64,000 nucleotides of DNA from the NCBI GenBank assembly GCA_963844175.1, contig CAWJNE010000022.1, forward strand, positions 372,001 through 436,000, written 5' to 3'. The position numbers were made by a program, and so were the translations under genes. Source of the stretch: JALZMG01 sp963844175 (GTDB lineage Bacteria; Actinomycetota; Acidimicrobiia; Acidimicrobiales; Ilumatobacteraceae). Below the pieces are notes generated by a model that saw nothing but the letters and a program-made list of their open reading frames with translations, was not told where the DNA came from and ran no database searches. This document shows positions 49,213 to 58,169 of the stretch, one piece after another; the stretch's first letter is position 1; the number at the start of each line of letters is the position of its first letter.

Positions 49213-51673
49213 GTGAGCGAGGCACCGGTGGCCACGCACAGCCCCGAGCCGGCGCCCGGGCCGAGCGAGGCGGCGAGCCCCGTGACCGGCGGCGGCCCCC
49301 ACGAACCGCAGTCCGTAGTGCGCCGTGTGATCAGCCTGCTCGCCAGGTACTGGGCGACGACGTCGCTCGTCCTCTGCGTGATCGTCTCCGGGATCGTGAC
49401 CGGCGCGCTGTGGAACGGCGTGCCGGTCGACGGCGAGCTCTTCAACGACGTCGCCTACGGCCTGCCGGCGCTGCAGGACGGCCAGTGGCTGACGCTCCTC
49501 GCCGGTCAGTTCTTCTCGCCGCAGATCATCGTCTACATCCCGATCCTCGTCCTGCTGGTCGTCGCCGCCAGCACCTATGAGCGGCGGGTCGGGCACTGGC
49601 GAACGCTGCTGGTGGTCCTCGGCGGGCAGGCCCTCGGCGCCCTGATCACGGCCGGGTTCCTCGACGGCTTCGAGGGCACGGGCTGGACGTGGGCCACTCG
49701 CCTGGCCCGCGAGCGCGACCTCGGGATCTCCGCCGGCGGGTTCGCCGTCGTCGCCGCGCTCACCGCCGTGATGCAGCCGGTGTGGCGCCGCCGAGTGCGC
49801 GTCGGCTTCTCGGCCTTCCTCCTCGTGATGGTGCTCGACTCGGGCCTGCTGTGGGACGTCGAGCACTTCGTGTCCTGGGTCGTCGGCCTGATCGCCGGTC
49901 CGCTGCTCGTCACCCGCCGGCTGCATCCGCCGAAGCTCGACTTCGGCCGGCGCACCCAACGGGCGATCGTCGCGCTGGTCATCGCCGTCGCGGCGATCGC
50001 CGGGCTGATCGAGGCCGTCTTCCCGGGCAACGGTGGGCCGTTCCACACGCAGGCCAGCCGAGCTGGCCGAGCAGGACTCGAGTGCGACCTTCGCCGGCGC
50101 GATCTTCGCCCTGGTGCTGCTGGCGCTGGCCGACGGGCTCCGTCGCGGGCGGCGACTGGCCTGGATCGTCGTGACCGCACTGTTCGCCCTCGCGTTCTTC
50201 TCCCTGCTGTCCGTCGAAGCGAGCGCCGAGCGGACGGCCGGCCTGATCACCACGGGCGCCCAGCTCGTGCTGCTGCTCGTCACGTTCCGTGCCTTCACCG
50301 CGCAGGTCGGGACGCGCTCGCTGCTGCGCGTCGTCCGGCGGTTGTTCTTCGTCGCCGCCGGCCTGTTCCTCTACACGGCGCTCGGCTTCCTCGTCCTCCA
50401 GGACGACTTCGACCCACCGCCCACGGTGGCCGACATGATCAGCGAGTTCCTCAGCCGGCTGATCTTCATCCCGAGCGGCAACATCGAGCCCCAGACACGC
50501 GCCGCAACGTGGTTCGTCACGTCGATCGGCGCGGTGTGGATCATCACGATCCTGGTCTCCGCGATCGGCTTGATCTATGCCACGCGCCGGGCCCGGCCGG
50601 TCCCGGAGCAGGACGTCCGGCTGCGCACGCTGCTGGCCCAGTACGAGTCGTCGTCGATCGAGTGGATGCTCACCTGGAAGGGCAACACCGTGTGGCTGAC
50701 CGCCGACGGTCAGACGGCCATCGGCTACCGCATCATCGGCTCGGTCGCGCTGTGCCTGGCCGATCCGGTCGGACCGCTGGACCGGCGGGCGCAGGCCCTG
50801 AAGGAGTTCGACGAGTTCTGCTTCGACCGCGGCTGGATCCCGTGCCTGTTCGCCGCCGGGACGGAGACGGCCGAGCTGGCACCGGAACTGCACTGGAAGG
50901 TCGTCCAGGTCGCCGAGGACAGCATCATCCCGCTCGAGCACCTCGAGTTCAAGGGCAAGCAGTGGCAGGACATCCGCACGGCGATCAACAAGGCCGGCAA
51001 GCAAGACGTGCGCCTCGAGGTCACCAAGTGGGCCGAGGCCAAGCCCGTCGTCACCGATCAGCTGCGGGCGATCAGCGGCGGGTGGGTGGCCGACAAGACG
51101 CTGCCCGAGATGGGCTTCACGCTCGGCTCCCTCGCCGAAGCCGACGACCCCGACGTCCGCCTGCACCTCGCCATCGACGCCGACCAGACCGTCGAGGGGT
51201 TCACGTCGTGGATGCCGATCGGAGAGCACGGCGAGGTCGTCGGCTGGACGATCGACCTGATGCGCCGACGCGACCACGGGTTCCGTCCGGTGATGGAGTT
51301 CATGATCGGGGCGTCCGCCCTGCAGTTCAAGGAGGAGGGCTACCGCTACATCAGCCTGTCGGCCGCACCGCTGGCCAAGGCGCCGGAAACGCTCGCCGTG
51401 GACAGCGATCAGGCGGTGCTGCAGCGCCTGCTCGACTTCCTGGGCAACACGCTGGAGCCGTACTACGGCTTCCAGTCACTGTTCTCGTTCAAGCGCAAGT
51501 TCCAGCCGGAGCTGCGGCCGATGTACCTCGTGTTCCCGGACTCGACGGCGCTGGCCGAGATCGGCATGGCCGTCGCCCGGGCGTACATGCCGGACGCCAC
51601 GGCCAAGGACTGGCTCGTCATGTCGGTCGACATGATGCGCCCGCACCGGGCCCCCACTCCCCACGATGACTGA
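49213..51673 (+). pseudogene. MprF/LPG-synthase-like membrane aminoacyltransferase, one +1 frameshift in this sequence
   Basis: From GTG 49213 the first frame gives ~280 residues: a Pro-rich N-terminus and a rhomboid-like membrane part (WLTLLAGQFFSPQIIVYIPI, STYERRVGHWRTLLVVLGG, LGISAGGFAVVAALTAV). Near 50050-50058 (CC run) the protein continues in the +1 frame from ELAEQDSSATF: more TMs, then a C-terminal DUF2156/LPG-synthase domain (WMLTWKGNTVWLTADGQTAIGYRI, FRPVMEFMIGASALQFKEEGYRYISLSAAPL, LFSFKRKFQPEL). Repaired length is 819 residues. MprF-type enzymes move an amino acid from aminoacyl-tRNA to phosphatidylglycerol. It overlaps the aspartate decarboxylase gene by 8 bp. A separate second start at GTG 50033 cannot be excluded. 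Confidence 0.8.
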
Positions 51674-53207
51674 CGGCTCCGCCCCGCGCCCACCGAGCAC
51701 GTTCGAGTTGCAGTCGGCCGTCGTCGCCGCCGCCCGGGCATCGGGACGCCCGGTCCTCGACGCCGGCCGTGGTCAGCCCAACTGGCTGGCCACCGAGCCC
51801 CGAGCGGCGTTCTTCACGCTCGGGCAGTTCGCCGTCGGCGAGGCCGAGCAGGTCGGCGACACCCACTGGGGGCGCCTCCCCCCGAGCGACGGGATCGCCG
51901 ATCGCCTGCGGGCGGCCGTCGGCGACGGGTCGCCCGGCGGCGCGCTGCTCGCCGAGGCGATCGACTACTGCCAGCAGGAGTTCGACCTCGAGCCCGATGC
52001 ACTGGTCCACGAGCTGGTGCGCGGCGTGCTGGGTGCCGGCTACCCGTCACCGCCACGCGTCCTGGCCCACGTCGAGCGGATCCTGCAGCGTTACCTGCTC
52101 ACGGTCATCGGCAGCCCGTTCGCACCGGCCGGCACGTACAAGGTCTTCGCCACGGAGGGTGGCGCGGCGGCGATGTCGTACGTGTTCCGGACGTTGCGCG
52201 AGAACAAGCTGGTCGCCCCGGGGGACAAGATCGCCATCGCCACGCCGATCTTCACGCCGTACCTGCAGATCCCGGTGCTCGAGGACTTCGGCTTCGACGT
52301 CGTCGAGCTGGCGTCCGACCCTCACCACCCCGATCGCTTCGGCGCCGACCCCTTCGAGCAGCTGCGCGACCCGGCGATCAAGGCGTTCGTCATCGTCAAC
52401 CCCGGCAACCCCGACACGCGGGCGCTGCCGGCGGCGAGGCTGGCCCAGCTGAACCAGCTCGTGTCCGTGGATCGGCCGGACCTGATCATCGTCGCCGACA
52501 CCGTCTACGCCACGTTCGTCGAGGGGTTCCGCGGCACGATGACCGAGCTGCCGCGCAACGTCATCGTGCTGCACTCGTTCTCCAAGAACTTCGGCGCCAC
52601 CGGGTCACGGCTCGGGTTCATCGCCGTCCACCACGACAACGTCGTCGACGACCTGCTGCGGGGCCAGGACGAGTCCACCCGCGCCGCCCAGTCCGTCCGC
52701 TACGGCTCGATGACGTCCGACGTCGGCACGCTCGCTTTCGTCGACCGGCTGGTGGCGGACAGCCGCGACGTCGCCCTGCACAACATCGCCGGCCTGGCCA
52801 CACCGGACCAGGTGCAGATGGCGTTGTTCGCGTTGGCGTACCTGTTGCCGCGCGGCCGCGCCTACTTCGACGCGGTCCGGGCGGAGCTGCGCACGCGCAT
52901 CGAGGCGCTGATGGAACCGCTCGGGGTGCCGATGGTCGGCGGTCGCGACAGCTTCTACTACGCCCTCGTCGACGTGCTCCAGGTCACGGCGGCGCGCCGG
53001 GGTGCCGAGGTCGCCGCCCGGGTCGCCGAGGAGGTCGATCCGCAGGAGGTGGCGATGGGGCTCGCCCGCGACCACGGGGTCATCGTGCAGCCCGGCTACC
53101 TGTTCGGCTGTGCCGGGTGGGACGCCCGCGTGTCGCTGGCCTCGCTGGACGTGGACGAGCTGCGCCAGGTCGGCGCAGCGATCGTCGCCGTCATCGACGG
53201 ACTCTGA
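51666..53207 (+). CDS. asdA: Aspartate 4-decarboxylase / aspartate transaminase
   Basis: The 513-residue PLP enzyme matches aspartate 4-decarboxylase along its length: DAGRGQPNWLATEPRAAFFTLGQFA, ELVRGVLGAGYPSPPRVL, TYKVFATEGGAAAMSYVFRTL, ATPIFTPYLQIPVLEDF, FVIVNPGNPDTRALP, the PLP-lysine motif LHSFSKNFGATGSRLGFI (Lys ~308), FVDRLVADSRDVALHNIAGLATPDQVQMALF and RVSLASLD. It makes L-alanine and CO2 from L-aspartate. In proteobacteria this gene often sits with the AspT antiporter; no AspT is here. Instead its ATG lies inside the end of the MprF-like gene (8-bp overlap), which ties alanine supply to the aminoacyltransferase. Confidence 0.92.
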   Translation: MTDGSAPRPPSTFELQSAVVAAARASGRPVLDAGRGQPNWLATEPRAAFFTLGQFAVGEAEQVGDTHWGRLPPSDGIADRLRAAVGDGSPGGALLAEAIDYCQQEFDLEPDALVHELVRGVLGAGYPSPPRVLAHVERILQRYLLTVIGSPFAPAGTYKVFATEGGAAAMSYVFRTLRENKLVAPGDKIAIATPIFTPYLQIPVLEDFGFDVVELASDPHHPDRFGADPFEQLRDPAIKAFVIVNPGNPDTRALPAARLAQLNQLVSVDRPDLIIVADTVYATFVEGFRGTMTELPRNVIVLHSFSKNFGATGSRLGFIAVHHDNVVDDLLRGQDESTRAAQSVRYGSMTSDVGTLAFVDRLVADSRDVALHNIAGLATPDQVQMALFALAYLLPRGRAYFDAVRAELRTRIEALMEPLGVPMVGGRDSFYYALVDVLQVTAARRGAEVAARVAEEVDPQEVAMGLARDHGVIVQPGYLFGCAGWDARVSLASLDVDELRQVGAAIVAVIDGL

Positions 53208-53212
53208 TGGCC

Positions 53213-53350
53213 TCGGTCGCTCCGAAGACTCCGTCCGCTGCGGGGACCTGCAGAGCTGCCGGGAGCTCGCTTCGCTCGCGAGGCCAGGGCCGGGCAAGGC
53301 CGGCCTGACCATCCGCGCTCACTGCGGCACGAACGCTCGGGGACTGCGGT
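53213..53350. repeat. Dispersed intergenic repeat, family C, copy 2
   Basis: It starts 6 bp after the asdA stop. CCTCGGTCGCTCCGAAGACT, then GGCCGGGCAAGGCCGGCCTG, then CTGCGGCACGAACGCTCGGG repeat the order of blocks seen at 3531-3640. An inserted stretch with CTCGCTTCGCTCGCGAG (self-complementary) separates the first two blocks. The whole 188-bp spacer to the STAS gene shows no convincing gene. Confidence 0.6.
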
Positions 53351-53395
53351 CCCGCACCAGGGCGGCTTCGAACGGTTGGCGGGCCGTTCCGGCGC

Positions 53396-53686
53396 TCAGG
53401 CGCCCTCGGAGGGCAGCCAGCGGTCGACCCCGCTGAGCTGGAGCACCCGCTGCGCCTGCTCGCTCGGTCGGCGCAACCGCAGTCCACCGCTCGGTGCGCG
53501 GTGCCGGTGGGCCTCGACGAGCAGTCCGATCACCGAGGAGTCGATGAACGTCACGCCGGCGAGGTCGATCGTGCTGATCGCCGGGTCGGCCAGCCGGGAG
53601 CGCAGCGTGGGCACGGCCTCGAGATCGAGCTCGCCCTCGGCCACGACGACACCGTTGTCGCCGTCGCGGACCCCGAACCGTTCCAC
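53396..53686 (-). CDS. STAS-domain anti-sigma factor antagonist
   Basis: GTG 53686 lies after a strong GGAAGGAGG ribosome site and gives 96 residues. The STAS fold is clear: VVVAEGELDLEAVPTLRSRL and the phospho-serine motif IDLAGVTFIDSSVIGLLVEAH, ending RLRRPSEQAQRVLQLSGVDR. Such proteins bind anti-sigma kinases when unphosphorylated. No partner anti-sigma or sigma gene is adjacent. It is divergent from a LuxR-type regulator across a 101-bp control region. Confidence 0.88.
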   Translation of the reverse strand: MERFGVRDGDNGVVVAEGELDLEAVPTLRSRLADPAISTIDLAGVTFIDSSVIGLLVEAHRHRAPSGGLRLRRPSEQAQRVLQLSGVDRWLPSEGA

Positions 53687-53751
53687 CGAGCCTCCTTCCG
53701 GACGCAGCGTCGCGATCGTCACAGGGCTACCTAACCACCCCTTCAGGTGGC

Positions 53752-53781
53752 TTGAACACACCCCTAGGGGTGATTTATCGT
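53752..53781 (+). promoter_or_regulatory. Promoter with a 14-bp palindrome in the spacer, before the LuxR-type gene
   Basis: TTGAAC (53752-53757) and TATCGT (53776-53781) form a -35/-10 pair 18 bp apart. The spacer contains the perfect palindrome CACCCCTAGGGGTG (53759-53772); a second half-site CACCCCT is at 53736-53742. The predicted transcript start falls at or next to GTG 53788, which would make the mRNA leaderless. A regulator binding the palindrome would sit between the two boxes. Sequence-only prediction. Confidence 0.55.
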
Positions 53782-53787
53782 GGCCCC

Positions 53788-54438
53788 GTGCCGGGATCCC
53801 CACTGCGCCTGGCGCTCGTCGACGACTACGAGGTCGTGCTGGCCGGGCTGGCCAAGATGTTCGATCCGTACCAGGACCGCGTGGAGATCGTGGAGATCGA
53901 CGCCAACCAGCCCGTCGCCCAGGACGTGGACATCGCCCTCTACGACACGTTCGCTCAGGCCGAGGCCGACCAGGACGACATCGAGGTGCTGGCGGCCAAC
54001 CCGCGCGCCAGGCGCGTCGCCGTGTACACGTGGAACTTCCAGCCGTCCCTCATCGAGAGCGCCCTGGCCAAGGGCGCCAGCGGTTACCTGTCCAAGACGC
54101 TCCCGGCCGCTCAGCTGGTCGCCGCGCTGGAGGCGATCAACGGCGGTGAGGTGGTCGTCAGTCCGACCCCGCCGCGGACGCACGGCGTGTCGCAGGACTG
54201 GCCCGGGCGGTCCGAGGGGCTGACCGATCGAGAGTCCGAGATCCTCGCGCTCATCACCCAGGCCCGCAGCAACGCCGACATCGCCCAGTTGACGTGCCTG
54301 TCGATCAACTCGATCAAGTCGTACATCCGCAGCCTGTACCGCAAGATCGGCGTCTCGACCCGTCCGCAGGCGGTCCTGTGGGGCTTGGAGCACGGCTTCC
54401 GCCCCGACCACCGACGCATCGATGGCTGGCGCAGCTGA
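53788..54438 (+). CDS. LuxR/NarL-type response regulator
   Basis: GTG 53788 gives 216 residues. The receiver domain has LALVDDYEVVLAG (acidic pair), DIALYDTFAQ with the candidate phospho-Asp, and GASGYLSKTLPAAQLVAAL with the conserved Lys. A linker leads to the LuxR helix-turn-helix: LTDRESEILALITQARSNADIAQLTCLSINSIKSYIRSLYRKIGV. No histidine kinase is next to it, so it may be an orphan or use a distant kinase. It may bind the palindrome in its own promoter. It ends 6 bp from the convergent P-type ATPase. Confidence 0.9.
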   Translation: MPGSPLRLALVDDYEVVLAGLAKMFDPYQDRVEIVEIDANQPVAQDVDIALYDTFAQAEADQDDIEVLAANPRARRVAVYTWNFQPSLIESALAKGASGYLSKTLPAAQLVAALEAINGGEVVVSPTPPRTHGVSQDWPGRSEGLTDRESEILALITQARSNADIAQLTCLSINSIKSYIRSLYRKIGVSTRPQAVLWGLEHGFRPDHRRIDGWRS

Positions 54439-54444
54439 ACGTGA

Positions 54445-56799
54445 TCAGGCCTGGCGCGGGATGGTGCGCTGGCCGATCACGATGACTGCCGCCGCGCCGA
54501 CCAGCGACACGAGCACCGTGACCACCGTGTCGAGCCCATCACCGGGGTCGAGGGCCAGCACCTCGCGGGCCTTGGGGATGAGCAGGCACAGCACGAACAG
54601 GCCGGCCATCGCCGCCACCAGCGCCACCTTCCACGCCACGAGCGGACGGGCGACCGCCACCAGCACCCCGAGTCCGACGATCAGCAGCGAGATCGTCGCG
54701 GTGGTGCGGTCCTGCTCCAGCGTCGAGTCGACGTACTCGCGGCACACCCAGTAGCTGCCGAACGAGCACGCGGTGGCGATCGCACCGGCGGGGATGCTGA
54801 ACCGCAGGACGCGTTTCACCATCTGCGGTGCCACCAGGTCCTTGTTCGGCGCGAACGCCAGGACGAAGGCAGGGATGCCGATGGTCAGCGCCGTGACGAC
54901 CGTCAGGTGACGGGGCAGGAACGGGAACGGGAGCCCGACGATGCCGACGGCCACGGCCATCAACGCGCCGTACATCGTCTTCGTCAGGAACAGCTTTGCC
55001 ACCCGCTCGATGTTGCCGATGACCTTGCGGCCCTCGGCGACCACGCTCGGGAGCACCGAGAACTTGTTCTCCAGCAACACCAGCTGCGCCACCGAGCGCG
55101 TCGCCGCCGAGCCGGAGCCCATGGAGATCCCGACGTCGGCGTCCTTCAGGGCGAGGACGTCGTTGACGCCGTCACCCGTCATCGCCACCGTGTGCCCCTG
55201 CGCCTGCAGGGCGCCGACCATCTCCCGCTTCTGGTGCGGGGTGACCCGACCGAACACGGAGCCGGTCTCGACGGCGGTGGCGATGGCGGCCGAGTCGTCG
55301 CCGAGCCCGCGAGCGTCGACCGGGTGCTCCGCCCGCTCCAGTCCCAGGCGAGCGGCGATCGCGCCGACCGTGCGCGGGTCGTCGCCGGAGATCACCTTGA
55401 CGGCGACACCTTGGTCGCGGAAGTAGTCGAGCGTCGGCCCGCTGTCCGGTCGCACGGCCTGGGCCAGCACGACGAGGGCGGTCGGGGTGACGACGCCGGG
55501 CGCGTCGGCGGCGTCGACGGCCACGGAGCCGTGGCCGAGGAGCAGCACGCGCAACCCCTGCTCGGCGCGCGTCCCGGCCTCGGCGATCGCCGGCGAGCCG
55601 GCCGGCAGCAGCATCTCCGGCGCGCCGATCAGCCAGTTGCCGTGGTCGCCGAACGAGATGCCGCTCCACTTGCGGGCCGACGAGAACGCCGCCCGTCCGC
55701 TCGGTGGCCAGCCGGGCGACGTTCCGAAGGCGGTGCCGATCGCTTGGATCGACGCGTTCGGCGCCTCGTCCGAAGCGGCCAGCGCGGCGAGCACCGTGCC
55801 GATCTGGCCGTCGTCGGCACCGTCGAGCGCGAGGACCTCACCGACCTCCATCCGGTCCTCGGTCAGCGTGCCCGTCTTGTCGGCGCAGACCACGTCGACG
55901 CGGGCCAGGCCCTCGACGGCCCCGAGCTCCTGGACCAGGCATCCCTGACGGCCGAGGCGGACGACCCCGACGGCGAAGGCGATGCTGGTCAGCAGCACGA
56001 GGCCCTCGGGGATCATGGTGATGATCCCGGCCACCGTGCCGCTGATCGCGTCGTCGAGGTTCTCGCCGTCGCGCAGCTGGCTGAACGCCAGCAGGGCCGA
56101 GATGGGGATGATGATCCAGGTCACCAGCTTGAGCACCCGGTCGATGTCGGCGCGGATCTGGCTGTGGACGACCTGGAACCGGCTGGCCTCGGTGACCAGC
56201 TGGGCGGCGTACGAGTCGCCGCCGACGGCGGTCACGGCCATCGTGCCGGTCCCGGCGACGACGAAGCTGCCCGACATCACGGGGTCGCCGGGTTGCTTGT
56301 CGACCGGGTCCGACTCGCCCGTGAGCAGGGACTCGTCGATCTCCAACGACGTCGCCTCGACCACGACGCCGTCGACGACGGCCTGCGTCCCACTGGCCAG
56401 CAGCAGCACGTCGTCGACCACGACCTCGTCGGGCTGCAGCTCGGCCACCGCGCCGTCGCGGCGGGCGCTGATCTTGGGTCGCCCGATCAGCGCCAGGCGT
56501 TCGAGCGACCGCTTGGCCCGCAGCTCCTGCACCGTGCCGATCAAGGTGTTGGCGATGGCGACGAGGCCGAACAACGCGTCCTGGATCGGACCGACGAACA
56601 GCATCACGACGAACAGCGCGCCGACGATCAGGTTGAACAGCGTGAAGACGTTGGCGGCGATGATCTGCCAGGTGCTGCGACCGGCGCTGGCAGCGAACGT
56701 GTTGACACGGCCGTCGGCGACACGCTCGGCGACCTCGGCCGCCGTGAGGCCCAGTGGCGGGCTCGCCGCAGTGCTCTCGACCGCCCCGCCCGCGCTCAC
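54445..56799 (-). CDS. P-type cation ATPase (CtpE-like)
   Basis: The 784-residue protein has the P-type order: actuator with SLLTGESDPVDK, PEGLVLLTSIAFAVG in TM4, phosphorylation site CADKTGTLTEDRM (Asp ~307), VISGDDPRTVGAIAARLG, MTGDGVNDVLALKDADVGISMGSGS, and C-terminal TMs. PEGL in TM4 and the overall length match CtpE-type calcium transporters of actinobacteria and not heavy-metal (CPC) pumps; there are no N-terminal metal-binding domains. GTG 56799 overlaps the AlaRS-like stop by 4 bp, so the two are co-translated. Confidence 0.9.
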   Translation of the reverse strand: MSAGGAVESTAASPPLGLTAAEVAERVADGRVNTFAASAGRSTWQIIAANVFTLFNLIVGALFVVMLFVGPIQDALFGLVAIANTLIGTVQELRAKRSLERLALIGRPKISARRDGAVAELQPDEVVVDDVLLLASGTQAVVDGVVVEATSLEIDESLLTGESDPVDKQPGDPVMSGSFVVAGTGTMAVTAVGGDSYAAQLVTEASRFQVVHSQIRADIDRVLKLVTWIIIPISALLAFSQLRDGENLDDAISGTVAGIITMIPEGLVLLTSIAFAVGVVRLGRQGCLVQELGAVEGLARVDVVCADKTGTLTEDRMEVGEVLALDGADDGQIGTVLAALAASDEAPNASIQAIGTAFGTSPGWPPSGRAAFSSARKWSGISFGDHGNWLIGAPEMLLPAGSPAIAEAGTRAEQGLRVLLLGHGSVAVDAADAPGVVTPTALVVLAQAVRPDSGPTLDYFRDQGVAVKVISGDDPRTVGAIAARLGLERAEHPVDARGLGDDSAAIATAVETGSVFGRVTPHQKREMVGALQAQGHTVAMTGDGVNDVLALKDADVGISMGSGSAATRSVAQLVLLENKFSVLPSVVAEGRKVIGNIERVAKLFLTKTMYGALMAVAVGIVGLPFPFLPRHLTVVTALTIGIPAFVLAFAPNKDLVAPQMVKRVLRFSIPAGAIATACSFGSYWVCREYVDSTLEQDRTTATISLLIVGLGVLVAVARPLVAWKVALVAAMAGLFVLCLLIPKAREVLALDPGDGLDTVVTVLVSLVGAAAVIVIGQRTIPRQA

Positions 56800-58115
56800 C
56801 CGCGAGAGCGCGCCCGCTGCAGCTCGCGCAGCTCCTCGTAGCGCACGTTCCAGTCGGGGTCGATGGTCAGCCCCATGCGCTGGGCCTCTTCGAGTGACAG
56901 CTCGGCGGGGAACCCCCGCTCGTCGGCCAGGCGGAAGGCCAGGTCGCCGTCGAACACGCCGGTCTCGTCGGCCACCTCGTGGAGGTTCTCGACGCCGCGA
57001 CGGACCGTCTTGGAGAACTTCTCGGTCTCCTTGGCGATGGTCTCGCGGGCCTGGTCGCCCGTGTCGTTGGCACCGACGTCGGGCCAGCGGACGCCGATGA
57101 TCTCCGATGCGTTGGCCGTCGACGTGGCCAGGGCCGCAGCCAGGCCCTGGTCCGTGCCCATCAGCAGCTCGGCGTGGCGGACGGCCCGGCGGATCAGCTT
57201 GCGCAGGATGTAGCCCTGGCGGGTGGCCGAGGGGAAGATGCCGGCGGCGGCGATGGCCAGGCCGGCGCGCAGGTGGTCGGAGACGATGCGCAGCGAACGG
57301 CTGGCGCCCTCGTCGAGGCGGTCGGGCGCCGTGCCGAGCGGGTCGGCGACGGCCTCCTGCAGGCGGACCATCTCGTCGAGCTGCCAGATGGAGTTGTGGC
57401 CGTTGAGGAACAGGGCGATCCGCTCGAGGCCCATCCCGGTGTCCACGTTGTGCTGGGTCAGCTCGGTGAGACCGCCGTCGGCGCTGCGGTCGAACGTCAT
57501 GAAGACGTTGTTCCAGATCTCGACGTACTCGGGGATGTCGGCGAACGGCGGAGGGTCGTCATCGCCGACCCAGACGAACATCTCGGTGTCCGGGCCGCAG
57601 GGACCGGTCGGGCCGTTCGACCACCAGTTGTCGTCGGCGCCGAGGGGGTTGATCCGCCCGGTCGGGTCGACGCCGGCGTCGGCGAACACCTGCTGCCAGA
57701 TCTCGGGCGAGTCCGGGTCGGCCGGCGCCTCGTCGCTGCCGCCGAAGACCGACACGTAGAGCTTGGTCGGGTCGACGCCGTACTCCGTGAGCAGGTCGAA
57801 CGACTGGGGGATCGACGTCTCCTTGAAGTAGTCGCCGAGGCTCCAGTTGCCGAGCATCTCGAAGACGGTGAGGTGGCTGTTGTCGCCGACCTCGTCGATG
57901 TCGGTCGTGCGCACGCAGCGCTGGACGTCGGCGAGGCGGCGGCCGTCGGGGTGCGGCTCACCGAGCAGGTACGGCGTCAGCGGGTGCATGCCGGCCGTGG
58001 TGAAGAGCACGTCGTCGGTCGGCGAGCGGACCGAGTGGCCCTCGATGACCACGTGGCCGCGCTCTTCCATGAAGGAGAGGAACTTGCGGGCGATCTCGTC
58101 CACCGTCCACGACAT
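56796..58115 (-). CDS. Alanyl-tRNA synthetase core without editing and C-Ala domains
   Basis: ATG 58115 follows AGGAGG. The 439-residue protein aligns only with the aminoacylation and tRNA-recognition parts of AlaRS (normally ~870-900 residues): VLFTTAGMHPLTPYLLGE, FEMLGNWSLGDYFKE (motif 2), QHNVDTGMGLERIALFLNG (motif 3 GMGLER), and RIVSDHLRAGLAIAAAGIFPSATRQGYILRKLIRRAVRHAELL. It ends at ELRELQRARSRG, where the editing domain would start. The usual GGKHNDLENVG stretch is replaced by TTDIDEVGDN. The N-terminal 461 residues of E. coli AlaRS are known to aminoacylate, so this could be active. A tRNA-like gene is 54 bp upstream; a P-type ATPase is coupled downstream. Confidence 0.9.
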   Translation of the reverse strand: MSWTVDEIARKFLSFMEERGHVVIEGHSVRSPTDDVLFTTAGMHPLTPYLLGEPHPDGRRLADVQRCVRTTDIDEVGDNSHLTVFEMLGNWSLGDYFKETSIPQSFDLLTEYGVDPTKLYVSVFGGSDEAPADPDSPEIWQQVFADAGVDPTGRINPLGADDNWWSNGPTGPCGPDTEMFVWVGDDDPPPFADIPEYVEIWNNVFMTFDRSADGGLTELTQHNVDTGMGLERIALFLNGHNSIWQLDEMVRLQEAVADPLGTAPDRLDEGASRSLRIVSDHLRAGLAIAAAGIFPSATRQGYILRKLIRRAVRHAELLMGTDQGLAAALATSTANASEIIGVRWPDVGANDTGDQARETIAKETEKFSKTVRRGVENLHEVADETGVFDGDLAFRLADERGFPAELSLEEAQRMGLTIDPDWNVRYEELRELQRARSRG

Positions 58116-58169
58116 CAGGGCCTCCTGGTCGAATGGCCAGGCGCGGTGACCCTGAGCCTGGTGCGATCG

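Noticed and set aside
49156..51669. Single 837-residue plus-strand frame over the MprF-like locus
   Set aside because: After about 50055 this frame turns into Arg/Gly/Ala-rich shadow; the conserved protein continues in the next frame.
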